DNA of 64,000 bases, from the NCBI GenBank assembly GCA_001414485.1, contig LLEY01000026.1, positions 434,001-498,000 on the forward strand, written 5' to 3'. Below the pieces are notes generated by a model. It saw only the letters and a program-made list of their open reading frames with translations, had not been told where the DNA came from and did no database searches. This document shows positions 1 to 10,739 of this stretch, one piece after another; within the stretch, counting starts at the first letter, position 1; the number at the start of each line of letters is the position of its first letter. The stretch is from Calycina herbarum. Lineage: Eukaryota; Ascomycota; Leotiomycetes; Helotiales; Pezizellaceae. A program made the translations under genes and the position numbers.

Positions 1-3000
1 TCCGCGAGCTTCGTAAGCCTCTACGCTATTACCTTCTTAAGGATCTTATCTATAGTTAAGAGTAGCGCTATTAGCTAGTAGGCCTCTACTTTGCTTTATT
101 CCTCTATTATTTTACCTAGTTTTCTAAGTACTACTACTTTTACGCGGTAGAAGTAGAATAGGAAGTGTTATAAGTAGAAGCTCGCTTCCGCTATTACTAT
201 AAGCACCTCTCGAAGTAGCTTATTATACGCTTTTAGAAAGCTGTTTATAAGTATATCGAACCCTAGTACTTTCTATAACGCTGATCTTATAGCTGCTTTA
301 ATATATTTCTTAGTTACCTACTAGCTTACTTCGTACTTCTAAGAGAAGCTCTTAAGGCTCTATTCTCTGTTTAGAATACTAGAGTAGTCGGCTATTAATT
401 CTAGGAAGAACTTCTCTATAAGAATATAAGCCTTATCCTCGTAGTTCTCGCCTTTTACTCTACTAAGTAAGATAAGTATTAGTAGTACTAGTGCTTCGGG
501 TTTTACGTGTCTTTTAAGACGTGTCTACTTTTCGAGTATCTATAGTTTTCTATCGTCTTTTGCTGCCTCTATAAGTGCCTCTCTCTAGCTCTTCGTCTTT
601 GCCTTTCTACTTATTATTCGAAGCTTTTAAAGAGCGTCGTCGAGCTGTTTTCTTAAGCTTCTTATATATAGCTCTCTCTAGGTTCTTTCGTACTTTCTTA
701 CTTCGTTCAACGCCTCTTTAACCTCTGTATTCTACTAGGGTTATGCTCTCTCTCTATCTAGCTTTTAAAGCGGCGTCGAGGCTCGAGCTATTCGTTAAAG
801 CTCTTCTACGAGCTTCTTAACAGCTCCCTCGAACTTCTATACGTTCTAGATTACTAGTATTATAAGGTAATTAGCCTCTACATTTACTAACACTTCGTCT
901 ATTAGCCTCTAGCTATAGCCGAGTGTCTACGGTGCCTCTCTTTCTTCTCTAGCCGCTATCGTAAGAAGTTGAGCTATATAGTCGGACCCTAGCAGGTCTA
1001 GCGTCCTCTGCTAAGTAGCTACGTTTCTAGTAGAGAAGGCTAAGTTAATTATTAAGTTATAAGAGCCTTCTCTTCTCTAGATAACCTCGCTATACAGCGT
1101 ATTCCTCTCGAGCGCCTACTATATAGCAAGCTTAAGAGTAAGGTCTACGTTCTAGTTATATCTTCTATAGATATTCTAGAGAGAGTAGTAAGCGTTTAGG
1201 TCTTCTACTATAAGCGCTCTCCTTAGTCTCGCTTATTAAAGCATGTCCTCGATTAGTATTCGCCTAGCTTATAGGTTATATACTAAGTAGACTGTTGTTT
1301 CGTTCGCTCTCTTATCTATTATTATACTTGCCTAGTTCTTACTAGTAGTATATATCTAGCTTTCTTTTAGATACCTTTTATATATAAAGAGTACTACTAC
1401 CCCGTCTAACTAAATCATATTATACCTCGAGCTTAAAGAGTAGCTTAGAGAGTCTCTTACGCTATTCTACGCTAGCTCTTAAATCGCTAAGATAACGTGG
1501 TTCACTACCGAGTCGGCTATACCACCGGGTCGGCTACTTTTCCCTACTTTACTATTCTAAATCTTTAATACACGTTTTCTCAACCATTTATAATAGAAAT
1601 TCAAACCTAAGAAGCGCGAATCATTCTAGCTATAGAAGCTATTCGATTATCTAAAAAACTAAGCCAACGTTCTACAGCAAAGATCTATAAAGTACTATAT
1701 ACTACCCTTGCTAATAGAATAGCTAGCCGAACCTACTGCCTTAAATCTAGAGCTAATTGTTACAAGTTGACTAATACTAAGGAGGAGACGATTATTCGAT
1801 ATATACTCGATCTAGATTCGAGAGGATTTGCGCCCCGCCTTGCTAGTGTTGAAGATATAGCAAATCATATACTAGAGTCGCGTAGAGGACAACGCGTCGG
1901 AAAGAACTAGGCTTAACGCTTTATACAACGACGTCCAGAGTTAAAGACGCGTTTTAATCGCGTTTACGACTTTCAAAGAGCCTTATATGAAGATCCCGAG
2001 CTTATTAAAGCATAGTTCTAGCTAGTAGAGAATATACGAGCAAAATATAGCATTTAAGACTGCGATTTTTAGAACTTTAACGAGACTGGTTTTATAATAG
2101 GTATAATTTGCTCTACTATAGTTGTTACACGCGTAGATCGACGTAGTAGAGGCAAAGCTGTTCAACCTAGTAATCGAGAATAGGCTATAGCAATTGTATA
2201 TGTTAATAGAGAGGGTTTAAGTATACCGCTATTTTTGGTAGTTAAAGTAAAAAACCACCTTACTAGTTAGTATACCGAGGGCGGCCTACTATAAAATTAG
2301 GTTATTAAACCAATAAGTAATAGATAGACGAACAATAAGACGGGTCTAGAATAGCTATAACACTTCGATAAATACACTGCTACTCGTACAAAGGGCCTAT
2401 ATCGAATGCTAGTATTAGATAGGTATGAAAGTTATGAATCGGCTGAGTTCTAAGAGTACTATAAGATATATAACATTATTACTCTTAGACTACCCTCTTA
2501 TTTATCTTATCTAACCTAGCTACTTGATGTTAGGTGCTTTAGTATATTAAAACGGGTATATAGTCGGCAGATTAAGACTTTTATTAAAGCTTATATTAAC
2601 TATATTACTAAGGTGGAGTTCTTTCTAGCCTTTGTAGTAGTATATAGGGAATCTATAATAGCCTAAAACGCTTAAGCTAGATTCTATAGAGCTGGCCTAG
2701 TGCCTTTCAACCTATAAGTAGTACTTTCAAAGCTTAATATAAAGTTACGGACTCTAACTCCCACTAGACCCTCTACTATAGATTCTAACCCTTAGATCTC
2801 CTAGACCCCTTCTAACCTAGCCGAAGCTCTTTTATAATTAACTCTTGTTCGAAATTATATTACTCAACACTAGGGGAGCTCGCCAACTCCACTCTTTAAG
2901 ACAGTTACTGCATTAGCAAAGGGTACAGAGCGAATAGCTTATGAGATAACCCTTTTGTCCGCTGAGGTACGCACCCTTCGAGCAGCTAATAAAGCCCTAA

Positions 3001-3560
3001 GTAAACGCCGTAGGGCTAAAAAGACTCGTGTCCGTCAAGGGGGTGCACTCACAGTAGAGGATACACAGGATATTTTAGCCTAGAAGGATGTAGATAAGCA
3101 GGTGTGACGCGACTTACGTACAGAGGGGGGTAATCGGAAGAAGGGGCAACTGTCTAAGCGACGTTGTAGAACTTGCGGAAAAGCTGGTCATAATACACGA
3201 ACTTGTTAATTAGATGTAGATATCTTTACTTCTTCAGATTCTTCTGAGTTATAGTTAATTTAATCTATTGTGGTTAATTTATTAGTATTTAAAGTTCAAT
3301 ACTAAGGAAAAGTGGCCGACCCGGTGATATAGCCGACCCGGTGGTGAACCACGTTATTATATTCCTTCTTATAATTTAGAGCTACGTCGAGTATCTCTAG
3401 TGTCTTCCTCGTGTTCTAGTATAGTACTATTACACTTATAGTAGTTCTATAGGTAGTGTTTAGTCTACTTCTACTTCGTCTTCTACCTAGTTCTCTATTA
3501 TACTAAGAGAGCTTCCTAGTCTTTCGAGAAACTAAGCAAGGTTACTCCTGTTTATAAGTT
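1..3560 (-). pseudogene. LINE ORF2 (endonuclease and reverse transcriptase), RIP-degraded and partial
   Basis: Minus-strand coding remnants. Around 1180-960 the frame reads like the C-terminal part of an AP-type endonuclease, with the core INLAFSTRN and a following LLGSD, which correspond to the family's ID-L-F and GSDH segments. Around 300-1 it reads like the start of a LINE reverse transcriptase, with VVVLRKLGK and later IALLLTIDKILKKVIA, the usual RT entry region. The window ends inside the RT domain, so the catalytic FADD-type motif is not visible. The segment 3357-3560 lies upstream of the pogo-like insertion and is probably the ORF2 N-terminus. There are many TAG stops and no function is expected. 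Confidence 0.6.
1495..3354 (+). mobile_element. Pogo/Fot1-like DNA transposon A, RIP-degraded, 1,860 bases
   Basis: Terminal inverted repeats of about 50 bases begin ACGTGGTTCAC at both ends and are flanked by TA (1493-1494 and 3355-3356), the Tc1/mariner target duplication. Each terminus carries the box CCGGGTCGGC (one copy varies by one base) twice at a 17-base period. The plus strand carries one degraded transposase frame. It shows a CENP-B-like helix-turn-helix region, the segment NFNETGF (about 2075-2095) matching the family's DETGF catalytic segment, LDRYESYES for the LDGHGSH segment, and a terminal knuckle GHNTRTC near 3187-3207. Stops are mostly TAG. It is inserted in the LINE. No active transposase is possible. 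Confidence 0.9.
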
Positions 3561-4792
3561 CTATCTTACTTATATCCGTCGGCTTTTCTAATATAGATCC
3601 TTACCTTAGTCTCTTCCTCGCAGCCTATAAGCCCTCTTTATAGCTGAACGCGAACGGGTAAGGCGTCTCTACCTCTTCTTTCTTTAAAGCTCTTTATAGA
3701 TTTATAAACGAGGTTAGCCTATCTAGGTATTATTCTCTTACTTGCCTCTAGTGTTATTCTCCTATTCGATACTTCTTTATAAATACTAGGTATTCTCTCT
3801 CGTAATTCCTATATTTCGCTAGGTACTTCTTTAAATCCTTTTTACTAGAGTACTCCTCTTTACTCCCTTCGTGCTTCTCGCACGTATACTAGACGTATCT
3901 CTCCTCTTATTTATAAAAGCGTGCTATATACCTCTACTTCTAATACTTAAAGCACTTTTAAGCTACTGCTTCTGTCGCGTATCTCTTATATATAAAGTGT
4001 TATACCTTCTATAACATCTCTCTCAAGTATAGCCTTCTTACTTCTTCTATTATTACTATCTCTAGAATATAGTTCTAAAGAGCTAGCCTCTCCTAGCTCT
4101 AGCGTTCTCTATACTTGCTCCCTTGTTATATAATCTTTAGTACTCTTATACTAGAGGCTTATAAGATACTCTATAGTATACCCGCTGTTCCTCCCTCGAG
4201 TATATCTGCTAGGACTCTCTTTACTAGTACTACGAGCGTTCTTACTACTACTACTACCTCTTATCTAAATGCCTTCTTTGCCTAGCTATTATCTCTTATA
4301 TATACTACCTATTTCTCCTCTTTGAACCGTATAATAATATCCCTACTTTAAAGCTTCCTTACTATAATTACTTCTGCCTTATATCCTCTTATATTTATAG
4401 CCTCTATCACCTTCTTTAGTAATAGCTTATCCTTCTCTTCGTCTATCTCTATAGCTTAGACTATAATCTCCTTTATATATTTTACTAGTATAACGTATTC
4501 TCTTTATAGCGTGGTTCCTGCCTCTCTCTATAGCTCTCCGGCTCTAACTCTCTCTACCTACGTTAAGGTTCGTTCCTTTATACCTTCTATCTTCTTTACT
4601 ACAATCGCGAGCTTCTCTCGTAGAATACCTCTTATTATTATTTCGTCTCCTCCTTTCCTAGCTCTTCTATACTCGAGCACCTTTCCCGCTACCTCGATAA
4701 TTACCTTAATACCTCTTTCCTCTATTACCGAGTCGAGTATTACTTAGATTAGGCCCTTCTCTATCGCGTCTACGTATTCTAATACTCCCCTC

Positions 4793-5075
4793 TATAACGG
4801 CACGAAATAGATACTACTATAAAAGAGGCATATAGAAGTGCGTTCGATAGAATAACATATCCGAATACTAGGCTCTAATACGAAGGAAAAGACTAAATTA
4901 GTCTTTCCCGATAGAGAGGAGGCAGCTATTTACAAGAGGTTCAGACAATAGTAAGTCTAGAGCTATTTAACTATTCCAAATCCTAAAACAACATCTGTAT
5001 TATATCCCATTCAGTATATAGACTCAGTAATTCTAATTCCAATCATTCTAATTAATTCCTAATAGTTCTATCACA
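4793..5075 (-). repeat. 3' LTR of the gag-only element
   Basis: 283 bases, same length as its partner at 7097-7379. It is more TA-rich than the partner: many sites that are C or G in the right LTR are T or A here. A purine-rich tract (AAGAAGAGGGGA on the minus strand) lies just inside it, as expected upstream of a 3' LTR. It belongs to the same LTR family as 25143-25414 and 62336-62581. Confidence 0.85.
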
Positions 5076-5689
5076 TCCCCTCTTCTTAAAAAAGACTCGT
5101 CCTCGAGTCTTCGTATTATCAGTGCAGTATCAGTATAATATCAGTGAGCAGTGTCTACAGGCAGCAGTATTAGTAGCGGAAGGATTGTCGTATAGAATAC
5201 AGTTTATTAAGCGAGGTGTTTAGCGAAAGGTAGGATACAAGTCATAGCCGGCCTTGTTTGTAGATATTGCTTATATCAGGTGTTTCCTACTAAAGTAAAG
5301 CATTTGCTAAAAGAGTATATAGTCTAATCCCTCGATTATTCTACATATTAGAGAGGATTTAGACAAGAGTCGGAGACGGAAAAGTCGGAATTCAGAAGTC
5401 GATATTATAAAAGACAGTAATAACTCAGCTAAGAGGTCACTTATTCTTGTCTTTCGTTCTAATAGATAGCGTACTTCTTTAATTCGTATTCGATTCAAAT
5501 TAGACTTCTGGAATCCAGCTAGAAGGTAAAAGAAAGTAAGGACTCCTTATCGAAGTAGGGAGTCAGAGGGGTATCGGCTAGTCAAATATTATTACTAATA
5601 ATTGTTATCAAATGCCTTGTTTTCCCACCGATTCAGAGTACTCTACAAGGACTTAGTTTTATCTTCTCTTTAAATAGTAGAAAAGGATT

Positions 5690-6720
5690 CGCGTTCAAGT
5701 AGTAGGAGGTTCGGAATTAAGCTTAATTTAGCTAAAGTGCTTAGTTCAGTATTTCAACGTCTTTCCTTATCTAAGGCTAGAAGATCTACTACTATTTTAA
5801 CGAAGTTGTAATTCCAACGTCTCTTAAGTAGAGCTGCCGAGTGTCGGAGCTGTAATATAATCTTTTCCCACATATAAAAGAACTGTTCTAACTCTAATAT
5901 CCCTCCAAGTATAGCTATACTCGAAAAGCAACCTCTGAAGTCAGTAAACGTTTCTCTAGCGTAATCCTTTCCTCTTATCTACAAGGCCTAGAAGGTATTC
6001 CGCGCATCCTCTGTCTCATATCCGGTTAAGAAATATAAATCCAAAAGTTCAATCATATCTTAATAATTGTAGAAAGCAATATAAATCGACTCAGACTCGT
6101 ATCTAGGCTTAAGGTAGTTCCTAGCGTAGCTAGTAGTTGTTCCCCAGATGAGGGCCTTTTAAGTTAGTACAGTATTATAATAATCGGCGTTTACTAGGAG
6201 TCTATTATATACCGATATCTTCCATTGTTAGTAGATAGGTAAGGTACTGTCATTCAAGGGTTCAATCCTTTCTATAATCTTACTTTTAGCGGTTCAGGGT
6301 AGAAGGGGATTCAGGGTGCCTTTGGAAGTAGGTAGGGTAGTCTGCCGTTGAGGGAAGGTATTAGAGGTAGGATCTCTTAAGCAAAAAGGGTCTCGTATAG
6401 TACTTAGAGGCGAAAGAGGCTCAGGATCGATTCTAGATAGATTTATAGAGGCTAGTTAGAGTTTGCTTATTATCTTTTCTAACTAGGCGAATCAATCGTT
6501 GTTATCTTAAAGTTTTTCTTCTAAGCCTTATACTACACCCTATATCTCGTCTATATTAGAAAAGTCTTAGTTATCTTTAGAGTTTTAAGCAGGTTGCTTT
6601 CCTTTCTAAGACCTTTTGTTTTTAGGCGTGCGAGTACAGTTCGTAGACCTTTCGGAGAGGGGTCTACTAGCTTCCCTAGTAGGTTGCTCAACGCTCTTAA
6701 GCGGAGCTTTAGAATTCGAC
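5690..6720 (-). pseudogene. Gag remnant of the gag-only LTR element
   Basis: Minus-strand sequence colinear with the gag region of the Gypsy element at 25143-31381 (its 25870-26900). The CCHC knuckle found in that element at 26983-27024 is not present here. Stops are TAG and TAA. The region is recognised by DNA similarity between the two copies rather than by an intact frame, so the boundaries are approximate. Confidence 0.55.
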
Positions 6721-7096
6721 ATGTTATATGTCAATTCGAAAAGGGGGGGGGTTAAAGGGTAGATTCAGGAGCCTTCTAGGTAACTGTATATTGTCGACTG
6801 TTCGTATCTTATGTAGCAATCCCTACACAGAGAGGGTTATTAGGAGTCTCAGAAGTACTCAGCGTAGTCCACTCCTATTAACGTAGGAACTGCCTACGAT
6901 TTTACTAGCTAACTGTTTAGACACCAAACCCTGGTGTTACTAGCCGTCTAAGTAGTCTTTAATTACCTAGCTATTTAAGGTTGTCGATATACTAATCTGA
7001 ATCTAGGCTGAATCGAATTCGAAGTAGGTACGCCGGCGCGCTCGAGTGAGATATTATAACAGGCCGTCCCCGGCGGAGTCGAATTTGGTCTTTTAA

Positions 7097-7379
7097 TATA
7101 ACGGCACGAAACAGATACTACTACAAAAGAGGTATATAGAAGTGTGTTCAATAGAATAACATATCCGAATACTAGGCTCTAATACGAAGGAAAAGACTAA
7201 ATTAGTCTTTCCTAATAGAGAGGAGGCAGCTATTTACAAGAGGTTCGGATAATAGTAAGTCCGGAGCCATCTGGCTATTCCAAATCCTGAAACAACATCC
7301 GTATCGTATCCTATTCGACACGTAGACTCGGCAATTCCAATTCCGATCATTCCGATCAATTCCTGATGGTTCTATCACA
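7097..7379 (-). repeat. 5' LTR of the gag-only element
   Basis: 283 bases, ending at the CCCTC target repeat. It is visibly less mutated than the left copy and keeps several CG pairs and CA sites. The internal sequence beginning at 7096 on the minus strand (leader with a GC-rich patch) matches the post-LTR leader of the Gypsy element at 25415 onward. Confidence 0.85.
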
Positions 7380-7518
7380 CCCTCCGTCCTCTCTTACTCT
7401 ACTCTTCTTCGTTCGCTGTTCCGCCTTCGCTGTTAGTTATTAGCACGTCAGAGAGAGGAGTAAGAGCTCTCTATAAGCCCTCTATCCCACTACTACTACT
7501 ACTACGATTACTTAACAT

Positions 7519-8015
7519 AATCGTAGAGTGCTTTATTCTCTTTCTAGACCGTCTAACGGTCGTCTAAATATATTTCAAGGCTTTCAGAGTCGCTTTTTAG
7601 TATAGTTAATAATAGTGTTTTTTTCTTAGAACCGACTACTATAAAGCGTTTAATACTAATTTTTCAAGTAAGAAGTAATTAGTCTTATATAAATCTAAGA
7701 ATTCCACCTTTAATAATAGAATATTTCTACTTCCGACGATCTTTATTAATTACTACCGTAGTCCTAGAGACTAATAAAACAGAACTATATACTTTCTATT
7801 CTATTATTCTATACTAATATATTCAAGTATAACCTTACTTTAAATACTTTAAAATACTAAGAATAGAAAGATTTCTAAAGTCTTAAAAGTTTATTAAGTC
7901 AAATATATTATTATAAAAAAAATTTAAATAATAAAGTCAGTTAAATAGATTTATATAAAATTCAATCTAGCCTATTTAAATATTTTTAAGTAATTAATTT
8001 ATTAAAGTAAATATA
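7519..8015. other. AT-rich DNA, no gene seen
   Basis: Upstream of the LINE ORF1 start on the minus strand. It may be LINE 5' untranslated sequence for the first 100 bases or so, then AT-rich DNA. No frame or repeat structure stands out. Confidence 0.5.
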
Positions 8016-9141
8016 ACGTGTTTCATAAGCGAGCTGGCTACATAAGCGAGCTGGCTACTTTTCTAAATAACTTATTTTTAAATATAAATTACTTAATACT
8101 AGAACAAGCTATTATATTATATAAGATACTATAAGATTATTCAGAGTCGTTACTATCTTTGGTATCTACTATTTCTACTTAACAAGTACGAGAATTATAT
8201 CTAATTTTACTACAACGCCTACAGTGTCTCTTTATCTAAACCTTCTTTTTTATCTCTCCGCTACCCTCCTAATCGCTATTTTCTATAGAGGTAATTAAAC
8301 TAATTACCTTCTCTACTGTTAATATCTCTTAACTCTGAATATATTTCCTTTTACAACTCTTACGCTTAGTTACCTCGCGAAGATCTGTGATTTCTTTCCG
8401 TATTAACACTATTACCTAACCTGTCGTATTAACTCCTTGAATAACTATAACCTATTCGCGATTGCCTAGCTAAACTTTTTTACGTCTCCCGCGTATCTCT
8501 AAACTTGTAATAACAAGCTAAGATGATATAACACCTATTATAAAACCGGTCTCGTTGAAATTATATATATCCTCGTTTATAATACTATGTTTATCCTTAA
8601 ATAACTATACAAGTATAAACCATAGGCTAATAATCCGCGGATCTTCAGTCAAAGCTCGCTAATAATCATAAGAACAACTCCATCGAGTTTTTAGCTTAGG
8701 TATACACTAAATAAAGTTGTCTAGCCAGTTCCTGCCTACAGGCTGCCTGTCGTGCTCCTTTAGTAAGTTGTTAGCTATATCTCGCACTATATCCTTTATA
8801 GGCGAAAACCCTCTCGAATCCTGCTTCAATATATACCCAATTATCACCTCCTCCTCTAGCTTCGTAAGTTTCTTCGAATTGGGCTCGCAATCGCGTCTTA
8901 GTTGGATTCCGGCGCGTCGGCTTGAAATAGTGGATCGAGAGGCATTATAGGCCTTCGCAGCGCTTCGTTAGGTAATTAACGCGTCGTTTTCGAGTACTTA
9001 GATAGCTAAGTTGATCTTGTTTTCGTTAGGAGACATTTAGGCGTTGTTTAGTAGAGATAATATAACTAGAAGTTGATGATTGTTATAAAGTTTGAAAAGT
9101 GGCCAGCTCGCTTATGTAGCCAGCTCGCTTGTGAAACACGT
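8016..9141 (-). mobile_element. Pogo/Fot1-like DNA transposon B, internally deleted, 1,126 bases
   Basis: Inverted termini begin ACGTGTTTCAT or ACGTGTTTCAC, flanked by TA (8014-8015 and 9142-9143). The box GCGAGCTGGC occurs twice per end at a 17-base period. The minus strand carries the transposase N-terminal portion (8560-8900) and, on the left, the knuckle-proximal C-terminal part. About 725 bases of the middle are missing compared with copies A and C, including the region of the LDGHGSH-like segment. It is a MITE-like deletion derivative. It retains some CG-rich patches, so RIP is lighter than in copy C. Confidence 0.85.
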
Positions 9142-10374
9142 TATAATAAATAAAACTTCTATTTAAAAAAGAAAGTAAATAAAGATCTACTAGAAGAGAT
9201 ACTATATAGTAATAAGTATAAATCACTTAAGTCTCGCCGCTTAAGTACTACTCTAAATTTTGAAAATTCTAGATAAAAATGAAAAAAACTACTTAACTTC
9301 TTTTCTTTACTATATATTATTCTTCTCTTTCCACTCGTCGGCTTAGGCGTGGTATTAAAGTAGAGAGTAGTAGTATTCAAGTAATTAGGTTCTTGAATTG
9401 ATATCTATTTTACTAACTCGCGGAGCCTAGCGAGAAGGCAAAAAAGCAATCTATGTAATATAACACAACAATACGCATAAGCCGACGAGTACAAGCCTAA
9501 GTAATACAAAACCAAGCTCAATACTATTCTATCACTCTTCTTTTCTCTGATCTACAATTCGGAAATCGATTCCACTTATCTCCTCTCCAACTTCGTAATC
9601 CATAAAAACACTATTACTCCAGATTTCAAACCCCAAGCCTTTCTCAATCAGAGTTATAATCACAGCTATATTTGAGATCTACAGATAAAGATTCCAAAGA
9701 GTAGAAAGCCACAATACCAAAACACTAGGGGGTGCAGGAATTCGTGACTAGGCAAGAGTGAAATGCTCGCTATCTTCTCATCTGACTATTCTCGGGCAAA
9801 CTTAGAAAATCGATTTAATTATCCCAAACGATTAGAATAAATTAGATTAATAGCAAGTCCGTTCTCCTAGAAGTGTTAGAACAAGTATAAAAGAGAGTGT
9901 CTTTCAGGCCTACAGTTATAAATTCCTACAGCCTTTGGTGAAAATAGTATATAAATATAACTCCAAGTAACAACAGTAGGGAATTTCAAATTTGGAACTT
10001 TGGAATTTTAATTTACTTGCTTGAAATATAACTTACAACGAACAAACTAAATATATAATTAAGGCACTGTTATAAACAATAAATAAGTAATAAACACGAC
10101 TCTAAAGACCAACTATAAGAAAGAATTTTTTATTATTCGGAATTCTATATTTTTTTTGTTCTTCTTTTTCTAATAAGAAAAGTATCTTTTAATTTAAAAT
10201 GACTAGAATAGGACTGTTTTAAGTACTTATTATTTTAATAGTATTTTTAGTACTAATTTAATAAGTGATATTCTAGTTAAATAGATTACTATTTTTGTCA
10301 CTTATTATTCACTGTTTCTTTGGGTATATATGGCTAGGAAAATAGCGAATGATAATATTAAGTAGGTCCTACTT
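9142..10374. other. AT-rich intergenic DNA, no gene seen
   Basis: Low-complexity AT-rich stretches alternate with more normal sequence (about 9440-9940). I found no frame with convincing protein character and no terminal repeats. A minus-strand open stretch at 9159-9380 has composition-driven residues only. Confidence 0.5.
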
Positions 10375-10644
10375 TTGAGGGCTAATTTCTTCGTAAAGAA
10401 GTCCGTAGACCCTTTAACACTAGCGATCTACTATCAAAACCTAAAAAGAAGAAGCCTAGCTACCCTTGTAAAGGGCATGCGCAGTTATACGAATGGAGAG
10501 TGCTCAGGAGGCCCAATTCGAGTGATAAAAGCCGTAAGCACCAAAGAGCTTGAGAAGCAAGTGACTTACAAAGTAGAGATTCTGTCGACAAATACCATCA
10601 AATTTCAGGAATCATCAATTAGCAGGGAAAATACCAGTAAATAA
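10375..10644 (+). CDS. Short open frame, unrecognised, possibly not a gene
   Basis: An 89-codon frame that opens only at a TTG and therefore has no normal start. Residue composition is protein-like (mixed charged, no low complexity) and the base composition is higher in GC than the flanks. I do not recognise the product. It could be the last exon of a decayed gene or a fragment of a mobile element. No splice acceptor with a clear upstream partner was found. It sits just left of the three spaced repeats at 10662-10735. Confidence 0.2.
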   Translation: MRANFFVKKSVDPLTLAIYYQNLKRRSLATLVKGMRSYTNGECSGGPIRVIKAVSTKELEKQVTYKVEILSTNTIKFQESSISRENTSK

Positions 10645-10661
10645 ATGAGTGCTTAAAACAT

Positions 10662-10735
10662 TGCTATTCTAGTCGCAAAAAAATTAAAATAATGCTATTC
10701 TAGTCGTTTTCGATTAATTTAGTGCTATTCTAGTC
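10662..10735 (+). repeat. Three spaced copies of TGCTATTCTAGTC
   Basis: Copies start at 10662, 10693 and 10723, that is 31 and 30 bases apart. A near-match in inverted orientation lies at 10201-10213. The bases between the copies are AT-rich and not conserved. The roughly three-helical-turn spacing would suit binding sites or subterminal repeats of a mobile element, but no matching element end was identified. Confidence 0.6.
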
Positions 10736-10739
10736 AATT

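Larger units (their letters stand above)
4793..7379 (-). mobile_element. Gag-only LTR retrotransposon, minus strand, 2,587 bases
   Basis: Two 283-base LTRs (4793-5075 and 7097-7379) flank 2,021 bases of internal sequence, with a perfect 5-base target repeat CCCTC. In minus orientation the 5' LTR is on the right. It is followed by a leader matching that of the full-length Gypsy element at 25143-31381, then by gag homology. The block 5880-6060 matches 26500-26640 of that element. Homology stops after the gag region (near 5640), and the remaining roughly 560 bases before the polypurine tract are unlike the larger element. There is no protease, reverse transcriptase or integrase. It is a TR-GAG type non-autonomous relative that presumably depended on the larger element. 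Confidence 0.85.
1..7518 (-). mobile_element. Degenerate Tad1-clade LINE, cut by the window edge and by two insertions
   Basis: A non-LTR retrotransposon on the minus strand, read from its ORF1 start near 7518 down to the window edge. Its own sequence is 7518-7385, 4792-3357 and 1494-1. The gaps are an LTR element (4793-7379, with target repeat CCCTC at 4788-4792 and 7380-7384) and a pogo-like element (1495-3354, with TA on both sides). Removing the LTR element and one copy of CCCTC restores a single ORF1 frame across the junction. Stops in that frame are nearly all TAG or TAA, as expected from RIP of CAG, CAA and TGG codons. The clade call rests on the order gag-like ORF1 with zinc knuckles, endonuclease, reverse transcriptase. 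The element is dead. Its 3' end lies outside the window. Confidence 0.8.
3600..7518 (-). pseudogene. LINE ORF1 (gag-like, zinc knuckles), RIP-degraded
   Basis: Start codon at 7518-7516, followed by a serine run. The frame continues across the LTR insertion into a long charged helical region (about 4750-4100). A stretch near 4330-4290 resembles the Tad1 ORF1 RNA-binding region. Near 3950-3870 there are knuckle-like remnants of pattern C-x2-C-x3-GH-x4-C in which several cysteines have become tyrosine, a change expected from TGT to TAT. In this family the protein binds element RNA. At least five in-frame stops are visible, all TAG. The C-terminal boundary is approximate. Confidence 0.65.

Noticed and set aside
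4511..4747. Plus-strand 78-codon Ser/Leu/Ile-rich frame
   Set aside because: It is the shadow of the minus-strand LINE ORF1, whose frame gives sensible charged helical sequence.
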